A stretch of 64,000 nt of DNA from Domibacillus enclensis. Its GTDB lineage: Bacteria; Bacillota; Bacilli; Bacillales; Domibacillaceae. The translations under genes were made by a program, and so were the position numbers. The stretch is from positions 620,001-684,000 of the forward strand of contig NZ_FTLX01000001.1 of NCBI RefSeq assembly GCF_900156125.1, read 5' to 3'. Below the pieces are notes generated by a model. That model was given only the letters and a program-made list of their open reading frames with translations. It made no database searches and had not been told where the DNA came from. Shown piece after piece: positions 55,494-64,000 of the stretch; positions within the stretch are counted from its first letter, which is position 1, and each line of letters begins with the position of its first letter.

Positions 55494-55620
55494 GACCGGA
55501 AAAAAGCGAAAAAGGACCGGATTCAAGCACAGACGACCGGATTCCGGTTATTCCGGTCGATCGTCTGTGCAATCCGGTCCAAAACAGCTCTATCCGGTCC
55601 AAATAACGCGTAATCCGGTT
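55494..55620. repeat. ATCCGGTC palindrome cluster between valS and folC
   Basis: Eight or more copies of ACCGGA or its complement lie within 127 bp. GGACCGGATT (55514-55523) plus GCACAGACGA (55527-55536) pairs with TCGTCTGTGC (55561-55570) plus AATCCGGTCC (55571-55580), a 20-bp inverted repeat with a 3-nt bulge. Within it CGACCGGA (55534-55541) pairs with TCCGGTCG (55552-55559). On the minus strand the hairpin is followed by TTTTTCGCTTTTTT, so it can act as the valS terminator. Extra copies at 55591-55618 lie outside the hairpin. Confidence 0.85.
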
Positions 55621-55644
55621 TTTTAGACGTTGCTGCTGTTTTAA

Positions 55645-58287
55645 TTAGTTTTTTAAATCGTCAATCCGTGCTTCAACTGCTGCGAGCTTTTCGCGGTAGT
55701 CGCTTTCCTTCGCCCGCTCTTCGTCGACGACCTTTTGCGGTGCTTTCGACATAAACCGTTCGTTCGACAGCTTTTTCAGCACACGGTCGACTTCAGACTG
55801 CCATTTTGTCTTTTCTTTTTCCAGACGGGCAATTTCCTCGTCAATGTTCAGAAGACCCGCAAGCGGCATAAACAGCTCGGCTCCCGTGACAACCGCTGTC
55901 ATCGCTTTTTCCGGCGCTGCCGGGTTCAAGTCAATCACAAGCTCGTCCGGGTTGCAGAAGCGCTCGATGTAGTAGCGGTTTTCCGTTAAAGCAGCCAAAA
56001 CTGCTTCATCCTTTGCTTTTAACACGAGTGGTACTTTTTTGCTCATTGGCGTATTTACTTCCGCCCGAATGTTGCGGACCGCACGAATGATGTCAACCAG
56101 CAGCTTCATGCCTGCCGCTGCTTCCTTATTCGTCAGCGCAGCATCCGCTTTTGGCCAGGCCGCTTCCACAATGGTTTCTCCTTCATGCGGAAGGTTCTGC
56201 CAGATTTCTTCTGTAATAAATGGCATGAATGGGTGCAGAAGGCGCATCGTATTGTCAAGCACATACGCAAGCACGGAACGAGTCATTTGCTTGGCTTGTT
56301 CATCCTCGCCATACAGCGGCAGCTTGGCCATTTCAATGTACCAGTCACAGAAATCATCCCAGATAAAGTTGTACAGCGTCCGGCCGACTTCACCGAATTC
56401 ATATTTATCGGACAAACTTGTTACGCTTTCGATCGTTTCATTTAAGCGCGTTAAAATCCATTCGTCGGCGACGGATTTTTTGCCGGTTAAATTGATTTGG
56501 TCATACGTCATGCCATCCATGTTCATCAGAGCAAAGCGGGAGGCATTCCAAATTTTATTCGCAAAGTTCCATGTTGCTTCGACCTTTTCTGTCGTGTAGC
56601 GCAGGTCCTGTCCCGGCGAGCTTCCTGTCGCAAGGAAATAACGAAGGGAATCCGCTCCGTATTGATCAATGACTTCCATCGGGTCCACGCCGTTGCCAAG
56701 TGATTTCGACATTTTTCGTCCTTCTGAATCGCGGACGAGACCGTGAATGAGCACATCCTGAAACGGACGTTCACCGGTAAATTCAAGCCCCTGGAAAATC
56801 ATCCGTGATACCCAGAAGAAGATGATATCGTAGCCTGTCACGAGTGCAGCTGTCGGGTAGTACCGATTGAATTCAGCGGAATCCGCATCCGGCCAGCCCA
56901 TTGTGGAGAACGGCCACAGGGCAGATGAGAACCACGTATCGAGCACGTCATTGTCCTGCTCCCAGTTTTCCGGGTCCTGCGGCGCTTCATGCCCAACGTA
57001 TACTTCTCCGGTTTCTTTATGGTACCAGGCCGGAATCCGGTGGCCCCACCAAAGCTGACGTGAAATACACCAGTCACGGATGTTATCCATCCAGTGCAAA
57101 TACGTTTTCTCAAAGCGGTCCGGTACAAAGTTTACTTTGTCCTCTGTTTTTTGCAGATCAACGGCAGCTGCTGCAAGAGGCGCCATTTTCACGAACCATT
57201 GCGTGGACAAATACGGCTCGACAACGGCACCGCTTCGCTCTGAATGGCCGACAGAGTGCATGTGGTCCTCGATTTTAAAGAGCACACCTGATTCCTGAAG
57301 ATCCTTCACAATTTGCTTACGGCACTCAAAGCGGTCCATTCCATTGTATGTACCGGCTTCCGCGTTCATCGTGCCATCCTCGTTCATCACAAGAATACGC
57401 GGCAGATCATGACGGTTGCCCACTTCAAAGTCATTCGGGTCGTGCGCTGGCGTAATTTTCACGACACCGCTTCCGAATTCCGGATCAACATAATCATCGG
57501 CCACAATCGGAATAACGCGTCCAACGATTGGAAGAACGACATTTTTCCCGATTAAATGCTTGTAGCGCTCGTCTTCCGGATGAACGGCTACGGCTGTGTC
57601 GCCGAGCATTGTTTCCGGGCGGGTTGTCGCCACTTCAATAAAGCCTGTGCCATCTTCAAGCGGATACTTCATATGATAAAACGCGCCCTGCACGTCCTTG
57701 TAAATGACTTCAATATCAGAAAGTGCCGTTTTCGTTGACGGGTCCCAGTTAATAATGTACTCGCCGCGGTAAATCAGCCCTTTTTCATACAGCTTGACGA
57801 ACACTTCGCGAACCGCTTTGGACAAGCCGGCGTCCAGCGTAAAGCGCTCACGGCTGTAGTCCAAGCCAAGCCCGAGCTTTGCCCATTGCGCGCGAATATG
57901 GCCGGCGTATTCGTCCTTCCATTTCCACGATTCCTCCAGAAACCTTTCACGGCCCAGGTCATAGCGTGACGTGCCTTCTTCTTTTAATTTCTGTTCCACC
58001 TTTGCCTGCGTGGCGATGCCGGCATGGTCCATTCCCGGAAGCCAGAGCACATCATAGCCCTGCATGCGCTTCATTCTCGTTAAAATATCCTGCAGTGTCG
58101 TATCCCATGCGTGCCCAAGGTGAAGCTTCCCTGTGACATTCGGCGGCGGGATGACAATCGTATACGGTGTTTTCGATGGATCGTTTTTCGCTTCGAAAAA
58201 TTGGCCGGCAGTCCACCAGTCATAACGCCCTTGTTCAATAGACTGCGGATCATATTTTGTCGGCATGGATGTTTCTTGTTGTGACAT
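55645..58287 (-). CDS. valS: Valyl-tRNA synthetase
   Basis: Class I synthetase that charges tRNA-Val and edits misactivated threonine. The HIGH motif appears as [15 protein letters not shown], the editing domain as [19 protein letters not shown], and KMSKS as [14 protein letters not shown]; a C-terminal coiled coil closes the protein. Its 880 residues are normal. A frame to 58380 runs through the T-box-like leader and is rejected; ATG at 58287 has AAGGAGG upstream. Confidence 0.98.
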   Translation of the reverse strand: MSQQETSMPTKYDPQSIEQGRYDWWTAGQFFEAKNDPSKTPYTIVIPPPNVTGKLHLGHAWDTTLQDILTRMKRMQGYDVLWLPGMDHAGIATQAKVEQKLKEEGTSRYDLGRERFLEESWKWKDEYAGHIRAQWAKLGLGLDYSRERFTLDAGLSKAVREVFVKLYEKGLIYRGEYIINWDPSTKTALSDIEVIYKDVQGAFYHMKYPLEDGTGFIEVATTRPETMLGDTAVAVHPEDERYKHLIGKNVVLPIVGRVIPIVADDYVDPEFGSGVVKITPAHDPNDFEVGNRHDLPRILVMNEDGTMNAEAGTYNGMDRFECRKQIVKDLQESGVLFKIEDHMHSVGHSERSGAVVEPYLSTQWFVKMAPLAAAAVDLQKTEDKVNFVPDRFEKTYLHWMDNIRDWCISRQLWWGHRIPAWYHKETGEVYVGHEAPQDPENWEQDNDVLDTWFSSALWPFSTMGWPDADSAEFNRYYPTAALVTGYDIIFFWVSRMIFQGLEFTGERPFQDVLIHGLVRDSEGRKMSKSLGNGVDPMEVIDQYGADSLRYFLATGSSPGQDLRYTTEKVEATWNFANKIWNASRFALMNMDGMTYDQINLTGKKSVADEWILTRLNETIESVTSLSDKYEFGEVGRTLYNFIWDDFCDWYIEMAKLPLYGEDEQAKQMTRSVLAYVLDNTMRLLHPFMPFITEEIWQNLPHEGETIVEAAWPKADAALTNKEAAAGMKLLVDIIRAVRNIRAEVNTPMSKKVPLVLKAKDEAVLAALTENRYYIERFCNPDELVIDLNPAAPEKAMTAVVTGAELFMPLAGLLNIDEEIARLEKEKTKWQSEVDRVLKKLSNERFMSKAPQKVVDEERAKESDYREKLAAVEARIDDLKN

Positions 58288-58395
58288 TATTTTTTCCTCC
58301 TTGACATACGTAAAAAAAGCCTCTGCCGTCTGAAAAGGACGAAGAGGCTGCTTGCGGTACCACTCTAACTCTCGGTCCACACGTTTCTTTTCAAT
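58288..58395 (-). promoter_or_regulatory. T-box-like attenuator of valS, apparently without Stem I
   Basis: On the minus strand AGAGTGGTACCGC (58354-58366) matches the T-box, and the competing terminator stem GCCTCT...AGAGGC (58319-58348) is followed by seven T (58312-58318). The nearest good promoter (58402-58431) would start RNA only about 29 nt before the T-box, too short for Stem I with its specifier codon. No AGTA bulge or valine specifier loop was found further upstream either. Confidence 0.75.
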
Positions 58396-58401
58396 ACCAT
58401 T

Positions 58402-58431
58402 ATCTTAGCCGAAAACGCTTCTGTGCGTCAA
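58402..58431 (-). promoter_or_regulatory. valS promoter
   Basis: On the minus strand TTGACG (58426-58431), an 18-bp spacer and TAAGAT (58402-58407). It lies after the terminator at about 58490, so it is the likely start of the valS transcript. Confidence 0.6.
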
Positions 58432-58466
58432 CCTCACGCACACGTTTTCCGGCAAATCATACGATA

Positions 58467-58505
58467 TAAAAAAGCAAAAATTGCCTTCTCACGCGGGCAA
58501 TGGAA
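58467..58505 (-). terminator. Terminator downstream of spoVID
   Basis: On the minus strand TTGCC and GGCAA form a short stem followed by TTTTTGCTTTTTT. It would end the spoVID transcript about 180 bp after its stop codon, having run antisense to the small plus-strand ORF. Confidence 0.6.
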
Positions 58506-58536
58506 GCGAGACCGATGTAAAAAGGATGTGTAGAAT

Positions 58537-58722
58537 ATGATGCATCATTATAACAGATGGCCGCCCTGGCTGCGCCGATGCCGGTGTATGTGCTGCAAAA
58601 TCATTATTCCGATCTGCTGCTTTCAAGGCATTCGCACGCTTTTCCTGCCGACCACACTCGACGTGATCTTGTTGGCGCTGCTTATTCTTCTTGCGGCTGC
58701 TCTTCATCTTGAGTGGATATAA
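58537..58722 (+). CDS. Small membrane protein with Cys-rich N terminus
   Basis: A 61-residue frame not assigned to a known family: a basic, Cys-rich N terminus (RRCRCMCCKIIIPICCFQGIR) followed by a membrane helix (about 40-58) ending LHLEWI. AAAGGATG lies 8 nt upstream of ATG, which supports translation. Its 3' end overlaps that of spoVID by 41 bp on the opposite strand, and its 5' end is divergent from valS. Conservation cannot be tested here, so it may still be chance. Confidence 0.5.
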   Translation: MMHHYNRWPPWLRRCRCMCCKIIIPICCFQGIRTLFLPTTLDVILLALLILLAAALHLEWI

Positions 58723-59338
58723 GCTCCACGTTGCCGGATGACACTTGAAAACGCCATTTTGCTTGCTGGGCAGGCCGCTCTTCAAGCCAGCTGAAAATGG
58801 ACGGATCGTCTTCCGTTCGTTTCTGCACTTGAACAGCGGCTTCTTCTACTTCTTCTGTTTCTTCTGTTTCTTCTATTTCCTCTTGTTCTTCTAATTCCTC
58901 ATTCACATCGTCTTCCTCCACGTCTTCGCTGTCCTCTTCTTCTATGTGGGCGACAACCTCCAGCGGGTCGATCTCCTCTTCTTCAGACGCTGCCGCTGAA
59001 ACAGCGATGGCCAGCTCCGCCTCCAACAAAAGATGATCCGGCTTTTGAACGGTGTAGTCAAACGTGTGTATTTGAATGTCCGATTCATTTGACGCCTGCT
59101 GGTTTGACGGAAGGACGGCCTGCACGGGAATATGCCGGAAAAACTGCCGAACGGATTCCTCCTCAAACCCCGGTTCTGTGTAAATGCGATAATCGCCCGT
59201 TACTTCGATAGACCCCTGTATGACGGAATCGGCAATCGTTATTTGCGGGTCGAGTGAGATGGACAGCAGTTCATCTACTTCCTCGCCTTCTGGAAAAACG
59301 ACATCCTCCTGTAACGAAATAAAAAACAATTCTTCCAT
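58682..59338 (-). CDS. spoVID: SpoVID-like spore coat protein, short form
   Basis: A 218-residue protein whose first 120 residues match the SpoVID N-terminal domain (FISLQEDVVFPEGEEVDELLSISLDPQI; GSIEVTGDYRI). In B. subtilis this region binds SpoIVA and the spore surface and encases the coat. An acidic Glu-rich stretch follows (about 130-175). The C-terminal LysM domain of the 575-residue B. subtilis protein is absent, with no frameshift remnant downstream. It lies between hemL and valS, the expected place. Confidence 0.85.
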   Translation of the reverse strand: MEELFFISLQEDVVFPEGEEVDELLSISLDPQITIADSVIQGSIEVTGDYRIYTEPGFEEESVRQFFRHIPVQAVLPSNQQASNESDIQIHTFDYTVQKPDHLLLEAELAIAVSAAASEEEEIDPLEVVAHIEEEDSEDVEEDDVNEELEEQEEIEETEETEEVEEAAVQVQKRTEDDPSIFSWLEERPAQQAKWRFQVSSGNVELISTQDEEQPQEE

Positions 59339-59361
59339 TACGCACCCCTCCCTTTCGCGCT

Positions 59362-59390
59362 AGTGTATGCGGCGCAAAGGAAAAAGATGA
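59362..59390 (-). promoter_or_regulatory. Sigma-E promoter of spoVID
   Basis: On the minus strand TCATCTT (59384-59390), a 14-bp spacer and CATACACT (59362-59369). Both boxes match the sigma-E consensus at nearly all positions, as expected for a mother-cell coat gene. Confidence 0.7.
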
Positions 59391-59410
59391 ACGGAAGCGC
59401 ACGACAAACA

Positions 59411-59471
59411 GAAAAAATCCGGACAACTCTGCGAAACGGCAAGCTGCCTTTTGCATTCGTCCGGATTTTTT
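59411..59471 (-). terminator. Terminator of the haem operon after hemL
   Basis: On the minus strand AAATCCGGAC and GTCCGGATTT form a long stem, enclosing a smaller GGCAGCTTGCC hairpin, followed by TTTC. It separates hemL from the sporulation gene spoVID. Confidence 0.85.
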
Positions 59472-59477
59472 CATTTG

Positions 59478-60767
59478 TTATTTTTTCAAGCGGCTGAATG
59501 CTTTTTCAGCGGCTTCAATGGTTTTTTCAATATCCTCGTCTGAATGCGCTGTGGAAAGAAACAGGCCTTCAAATTGAGACGGCGGCAAAAACACGCCTTC
59601 AAGCGCCATTTCCCGGAAGTAATCCGCGAATAAAGCGAGATCCGACTGCTTGGCGTCATCATAATTGCGAACCGGTCCTTCATGAAAGAAAAAGCCGATC
59701 ATCGAGCCCGCGCGATTAAATGTAATCGGCACACCATACTTGGCCGCTGCTTCTGTCAGTCCTTTTTCAAGCAGATCCGCTTTTCGTCCGAATTCCTCGT
59801 ACGATTCCGGTGTCAGCTGGCGAAGGGTTTCAAGTCCTGCGGTCATGGCCATTGGATTGCCGGACAGCGTGCCCGCTTGATAAATGGTGCCGGCCGGTGC
59901 GATATTGTTCATAATCTCCGCCTTGCCGCCATAAGCGCCAACCGGAAGACCGCCGCCGATGACTTTGCCGAGGCACGTTATATCCGGCGTCACACCGAAA
60001 TGTCCCTGGGCACAGTTGTAGCCGACACGGAAGCCTGTCATCACTTCATCAAAAATAAGCAATGACCCGTGTTCCGCTGTCACGTCACGCAAGCCTTCTA
60101 AAAAGCCCGGCTGTGGTGGAACAACGCCCATGTTTCCTGCTACGGGCTCCACAATAATGCAGGCAATGTCGTCGCCGAACTGTTCAAACGCGTAGCGGAC
60201 ACTTTCCAGATCGTTGTACGGAACGGTAATGGTGTTTTTGGCGACACTTTCCGGGACACCGGGGCTGTCAGGAAGCCCAAGCGTGGCTACACCGGAGCCT
60301 GCTTTAATTAAAAGCGAGTCTCCGTGCCCGTGATAGCAGCCTTCAAACTTCAAAATTTTATTGCGTCCCGTGTACCCGCGCGCAAGACGAAGGGCACTCA
60401 TCGTGGCTTCGGTTCCGCTTGAAACCATCCGAACCACTTCGATAGACGGCACACGCTCAATGACGAGTCTGGCCATTTCATTTTCAAGCAGTGTCGATGC
60501 ACCAAAGCTCGTTCCCGTCTCCGCACTGCTTTTCAGTGCTTCCACGACACGGTCATTCGAGTGCCCTAAAATAAGCGGCCCCCAAGAAAGAACATAATCA
60601 ATGTATTCATTTCCATCGATATCGTAAATCCGGGACCCTTTGCCTTTTTCCATAAAGATCGGATCGATGTTCACTGATTTAAACGCGCGGACGGGGCTGT
60701 TTACACCGCCCGGCATCATGCTTTCCGCTTCTTTAAATGCTGCTTTTGATTTTTCAAATGAACGCAT
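59478..60767 (-). CDS. hemL: Glutamate-1-semialdehyde 2,1-aminomutase
   Basis: Makes 5-aminolevulinate from glutamate-1-semialdehyde, with PLP. The PLP lysine lies in [18 protein letters not shown], and [12 protein letters not shown] and [10 protein letters not shown] are family signatures; 429 residues is normal. It is last in the haem operon. A homologous general-stress copy often exists elsewhere in Bacillus; this one is the biosynthetic enzyme by context. Confidence 0.97.
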   Translation of the reverse strand: MRSFEKSKAAFKEAESMMPGGVNSPVRAFKSVNIDPIFMEKGKGSRIYDIDGNEYIDYVLSWGPLILGHSNDRVVEALKSSAETGTSFGASTLLENEMARLVIERVPSIEVVRMVSSGTEATMSALRLARGYTGRNKILKFEGCYHGHGDSLLIKAGSGVATLGLPDSPGVPESVAKNTITVPYNDLESVRYAFEQFGDDIACIIVEPVAGNMGVVPPQPGFLEGLRDVTAEHGSLLIFDEVMTGFRVGYNCAQGHFGVTPDITCLGKVIGGGLPVGAYGGKAEIMNNIAPAGTIYQAGTLSGNPMAMTAGLETLRQLTPESYEEFGRKADLLEKGLTEAAAKYGVPITFNRAGSMIGFFFHEGPVRNYDDAKQSDLALFADYFREMALEGVFLPPSQFEGLFLSTAHSDEDIEKTIEAAEKAFSRLKK

Positions 60768-60779
60768 CCTATTGCCTCC

Positions 60780-61766
60780 TTATCCTTCTTTCAGCCAGCG
60801 TGCCGCGTCTTTCGCATGATAGGTCATAATCAAATCCGCTCCTGCACGCTTCATGCTCGTTAATGTTTCAAGGACGATCGCTTTTTCATCTACCCAGCCG
60901 TTTAGGGCTGCGGCTTTCACCATCGCATATTCACCGCTCACATTGTACGCAACCACAGGCGCATTGAATTCATTTCGTACGTCACGGACAATATCCAAAT
61001 AAGACAGCGCCGGCTTCACGATTAAAAAGTCCGCTCCCTGTTCAATATCCGCTCCTGCTTCACGGAGTGCTTCACGCCGGTTTGCCGGGTCCATCTGATA
61101 TGTTTTCCGGTCGCCAAACTGCGGAGCAGAATCAGCTGCATCACGAAACGGTCCGTAATAAGCAGAAGAATATTTCACCGCATATGACATGATTGGCACT
61201 TCTGTAAAGCCGGCCTTATCAAGTCCTTTGCGGATCGCTGCGACAAACCCGTCCATCATGTTGCTTGGCGCAATAATATCCGCTCCTGCTTCCGCCTGGC
61301 TGACTGCTGTTTTTGCAAGCAAATCGAGAGAAGGGTCATTTAGAACCTGCTCGCCTTCAATGACACCGCAGTGACCATGGTCCGTATATTCACACAGGCA
61401 CGTATCGGCAATCACCACAAGATCCGGGAAATGCTGCTTCACATAGCGCGTCGCCTCCTGCACAATTCCGTGATGATGATACGCACCCGTTCCAACCGCA
61501 TCCTTCTCGTGCGGCAGTCCGAATAAAATAACCGACTTGATGCCTAAAGACACTACTTCATCCATTTCTTCCTTCAGCTGATCAATAGACAGCTGGAAGA
61601 CGCCCGGCATTGAGGAAACCTCATTGCGAATTTTCTCTCCTTCTGCCACAAAAAGCGGATAAATAAAATCATTTACATCCAGCTGTGTTTCACGAACGAG
61701 CGCACGCATACTGGCTGTCTGCCGCAAGCGGCGATGTCTGTCAAATGTCATATCCAACCTGCTCAC
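60780..61766 (-). CDS. hemB: Delta-aminolevulinic acid dehydratase (porphobilinogen synthase)
   Basis: Joins two 5-aminolevulinate molecules into porphobilinogen. The zinc-type cysteines are in [14 protein letters not shown], and the Schiff-base lysines lie in [17 protein letters not shown] and [13 protein letters not shown]. Its 328 residues are normal. It overlaps the hemD stop by 4 nt and is followed closely by hemL. Confidence 0.97.
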   Translation of the reverse strand: MSRLDMTFDRHRRLRQTASMRALVRETQLDVNDFIYPLFVAEGEKIRNEVSSMPGVFQLSIDQLKEEMDEVVSLGIKSVILFGLPHEKDAVGTGAYHHHGIVQEATRYVKQHFPDLVVIADTCLCEYTDHGHCGVIEGEQVLNDPSLDLLAKTAVSQAEAGADIIAPSNMMDGFVAAIRKGLDKAGFTEVPIMSYAVKYSSAYYGPFRDAADSAPQFGDRKTYQMDPANRREALREAGADIEQGADFLIVKPALSYLDIVRDVRNEFNAPVVAYNVSGEYAMVKAAALNGWVDEKAIVLETLTSMKRAGADLIMTYHAKDAARWLKEG

Positions 61767-62518
61767 TCCTTATAATAAGTCGTTATTTCCTTCATCAGTG
61801 CATCCACGGTATACTCCTCAGGGCTAATCGAAATGGGGATGCCGAATGCCTTCGCTTCTTTTTCCGTTACGGGTCCAATCACCGCATAATCGGCTGCGGG
61901 AAGCGGTTCGCCCGCGCTTGTTAAAATCGCCGCAAAATGCCGGACAGCGGACGGACTGGTGAACGTGTACATGTCTGCTGCCTTCGATCGAATCAGCTCA
62001 AGCATTGAACGCTTTGCTTCCTCCGGGAAATACGTTTCATATACAATCCAGTCATCCGCCTCGCCCCCGTTCTGCCGAATAGCCTGACCGATGAGGCTGC
62101 GCGCCAGATTCCCTTTTGGGATCAGGGCGTTTCGCGGCGAAAAACGGCCGCTTTGTATTTCGTCTGCTACATCATCGGCCGAAAAGGACAGCGGCATATA
62201 GGAAACCGTTAGTCCGTAAGCGTTCATTGCCTTTGCTGTTTTTGTTCCAATCGCCGCCCATTTGACGTCAAGCTCCTGCAAGAGGCTTCCCGCTTTTCGC
62301 ATAAAAAAATCAACGCCGTTTTTGCTGGTGAAAATAATCCAGTCGTATGTATGCAGGCGGCTTACCATTTTCTCGTCCTGCTGATCAAAAGCTTCTTTGA
62401 ATGCGATAAGCGGCACTGCGTATGCTGTGCCGCCCGCTTTTTCTATTTTACCAATAAACGGTGCCGACTGTCCCGCAGGACGGGTTACAACAATTCGTTT
62501 ACCAGCGAGCGGCTTCAC
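61763..62518 (-). CDS. hemD: Uroporphyrinogen-III synthase
   Basis: Closes and rearranges hydroxymethylbilane to uroporphyrinogen III. Sequence conservation in this family is low, but [12 protein letters not shown] at the N terminus, [18 protein letters not shown] and [14 protein letters not shown] match its two-lobe pattern. At 251 residues and between hemC and hemB with 4-nt overlaps on both sides, the assignment is secure. A paralogue lies at 13051-13860. Confidence 0.93.
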   Translation of the reverse strand: MKPLAGKRIVVTRPAGQSAPFIGKIEKAGGTAYAVPLIAFKEAFDQQDEKMVSRLHTYDWIIFTSKNGVDFFMRKAGSLLQELDVKWAAIGTKTAKAMNAYGLTVSYMPLSFSADDVADEIQSGRFSPRNALIPKGNLARSLIGQAIRQNGGEADDWIVYETYFPEEAKRSMLELIRSKAADMYTFTSPSAVRHFAAILTSAGEPLPAADYAVIGPVTEKEAKAFGIPISISPEEYTVDALMKEITTYYKE

Positions 62519-63441
62519 TCTGCCGCCGCTCGTGCCGCTTCGATCAGCTCTGCTGCACCGCGGCTTTTCAAACGGTTTGCCGCTTCAAGGCCGACCTGTT
62601 CCGCATCCTTGCCTGACACCGTTTCTTTTAAAATGGTTTGGCCATCCGGTGACGCCACAAGAGCCGTCAAAGTGACGTCTTCCCCTTCAATCACGCCAAA
62701 GCCCGCAACCGGCACCTGGCAGCCACCGTCTACCGCATTTAAAAAAGCACGCTCTGCGGAAACTGTCCGTTTTGTCCGTTCACAAGTAAACCGGTTTAAA
62801 AGAGCCAGCAGTTCCTCGTCATCGCCGCGGCACTCAATCGCCAGTGCGCCTTGCCCCACAGCAGGCACGGACAATTCCTCATCCAAAAACGCTGTGATGA
62901 TCTCATTGGACCAGCCCATGCGCGCAAGTCCGGCAGCCGCTAGAATAATCGCATCGTATTCTTCGTTTTGGAGCTTCTTCAGCCGCGTGTCAATATTGCC
63001 GCGAATCCATTTGATCTCAAGATCCGGTCGTGCCGCAAGCAGCTGCGCACCGCGGCGCAAACTGCTTGTGCCAATAACAGAGCCGGCAGGCAGCTCACGA
63101 AACGGGATGTGTCCGTTGGCAATATAGGCATCGCGATGGTCTTCCCTTTCCGGAACAGCTCCGATCACAAGCCCTTCCGGAAGAACAGCCGGCATATCCT
63201 TCATACTGTGGACCGCCATGTCAATCTCTCCGTCAAACATCGCCTGTTCGATTTCCTTTACAAACAGCCCCTTGCCGCCTACCTTTGACAGCGTGACGTC
63301 TAAAATCCGGTCACCCTTTGTCACAATTTCTTTTACTTCGAATTCTGTTCCCGGCGACAGCGCTTTAAGCTGATCAATCACTTGATTCGTCTGCGTCAGC
63401 GCCAGACGGCTTCTTCTTGACCCAACAATAATTTTCCGCAC
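62515..63441 (-). CDS. hemC: Hydroxymethylbilane synthase (porphobilinogen deaminase)
   Basis: Polymerises four porphobilinogens. The dipyrromethane-binding cysteine is in [14 protein letters not shown], and the N-terminal [13 protein letters not shown] and [12 protein letters not shown] are catalytic segments; 308 residues is normal. It overlaps hemD by 4 nt. Confidence 0.98.
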   Translation of the reverse strand: MRKIIVGSRRSRLALTQTNQVIDQLKALSPGTEFEVKEIVTKGDRILDVTLSKVGGKGLFVKEIEQAMFDGEIDMAVHSMKDMPAVLPEGLVIGAVPEREDHRDAYIANGHIPFRELPAGSVIGTSSLRRGAQLLAARPDLEIKWIRGNIDTRLKKLQNEEYDAIILAAAGLARMGWSNEIITAFLDEELSVPAVGQGALAIECRGDDEELLALLNRFTCERTKRTVSAERAFLNAVDGGCQVPVAGFGVIEGEDVTLTALVASPDGQTILKETVSGKDAEQVGLEAANRLKSRGAAELIEAARAAAE

Positions 63442-63474
63442 GATAATCCCTCCATAACCGCCCGAAAGCCGGTG

Positions 63475-64000
63475 TCACGAATACCAGAAATGGAACGTGG
63501 ACAACCGGCTTCCGAGGAAAAAGTTCATTAAAATAATAAAAAACGCCGCTGCGTTAATGTAAGCCAGCGTTTTGCCCGACACACCTTTTCGTACCTTTAC
63601 ATACAAAAACGCACTGTATACAAACAGTAAAACAAAAGACGTCACAATTTTCAAATCAAACCAGCTCACGTCAGGCAATTTAATCGTTTTCCAAACGAGC
63701 CCGAGAATTAAGCTCAGCAGCAAAAGCGGCACGCCCATTGCATTTAATATCACCGAAAGCTTTTCCAGCTGCCCGAGATCTCCCAAGCGCCACAACCGCT
63801 CATTCCATTTTTTCGTTTTCAGCAGCCGGTACTGCAATACATACAGCGCTGAGAAAATAAACGACAGAGAAAACGCCCCGTAGGATAAAATGGCAATGGT
63901 AATATGAAGCAGCAAAAGCTCAGAAACAAGCTTTTCGGCCGCCGCCTGTGACTCTACCTGCACAGGCGCAAAAGTATGAATGGTCATGATCATAAACCCG
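63475..64000 (-). CDS. hemX: HemX-like membrane protein, partial
   Basis: The 3' part of a polytopic membrane protein of the cytochrome c assembly (CcsA/HemX) family. In Bacillus HemX keeps HemA levels low and lies upstream of hemC, as here. The visible part has the family segment LHITIAILSYGAFSLSFIFSALYVLQYRLLK and the conserved FDLKIVTSFVLLFVYSAF stretch, over about five membrane helices. The frame stays open past the internal ATG at 63993 to the window edge; B. subtilis HemX is about 276 residues, so the N-terminal third is missing from view. Confidence 0.9.
   Translation of the reverse strand, partial: GFMIMTIHTFAPVQVESQAAAEKLVSELLLLHITIAILSYGAFSLSFIFSALYVLQYRLLKTKKWNERLWRLGDLGQLEKLSVILNAMGVPLLLLSLILGLVWKTIKLPDVSWFDLKIVTSFVLLFVYSAFLYVKVRKGVSGKTLAYINAAAFFIILMNFFLGSRLSTFHFWYS

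Noticed and set aside
58288-58380. N-terminal extension of valS
   Set aside because: The extra codons are the T-box-like leader and its terminator, and the AAGGAGG site points to the ATG at 58287.

Overview
The window is chromosomal DNA of an endospore-forming member of the Bacillaceae. It carries sporulation genes (spoVB, spo0B, spoIVFA/FB, safA, spoVID, a spoIIB-like gene), a Firmicutes-type L27 leader with its protease, an L21 leader, a T-box-like leader, and a gene order that largely follows the Bacillus subtilis recJ-to-hemX segment. Nearly all genes read on the minus strand. The species cannot be fixed from this window alone.

Layout. 1-13.0 kb: recJ, a LapA-domain protein, a C45-type acyltransferase/hydrolase, secDF, comN, spoVB, yajC, tgt, queA, a DUF2905 protein, ruvB and ruvA. 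13.0-17.6 kb: a lone uroporphyrinogen-III synthase-like gene and a fructose operon (fruR-fruK-fruA), where B. subtilis has bofC and its neighbours. 17.7-23.5 kb: safA, the NAD operon nadB-nadC-nadA, and divergent nifS-niaR. 23.6-35.8 kb: pheA/pheB, obg, spo0B, rpmA, prp, rplU, spoIVFB/FA, minCD, mreBCD, radC, maf and a spoIIB-like SPOR gene.

35.9-54.1 kb is the most unusual region: a complete type IV pilus (T4P) locus lies between spoIIB and folC, where B. subtilis keeps only the prepilin peptidase gene comC. The minus-strand operon runs acidic membrane protein, PRC-barrel protein, VanW-like protein, pilB, pilT, pilC, major pilin, prepilin peptidase, pilM, pilN, pilO and a second pilin. A divergent plus-strand operon encodes three minor pilins; the last is a 772-residue PilX/GspK-like protein with a beta-solenoid-like body. 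A secreted 960-residue von Willebrand factor A (vWA) protein converges on it. I read the second half as a pilus-tip adhesin complex.

54.2-64 kb: folC, valS with a T-box-like attenuator that seems to lack its tRNA-reading Stem I, a small plus-strand membrane ORF, spoVID, and the haem operon hemX-hemC-hemD-hemB-hemL (hemX cut by the window edge).

Structured non-coding DNA stands out in three places: a roughly 305-bp MITE-like element with 11-bp terminal inverted repeats and 12-bp flanking direct repeats at the end of the lapA terminator; a 40-bp-period AATTGCGCCGTAC array upstream of a short spoIVFA; and an ATCCGGTC palindrome cluster between valS and folC that folds into a terminator-like hairpin. 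No rRNA, tRNA, CRISPR array or complete insertion sequence was seen.
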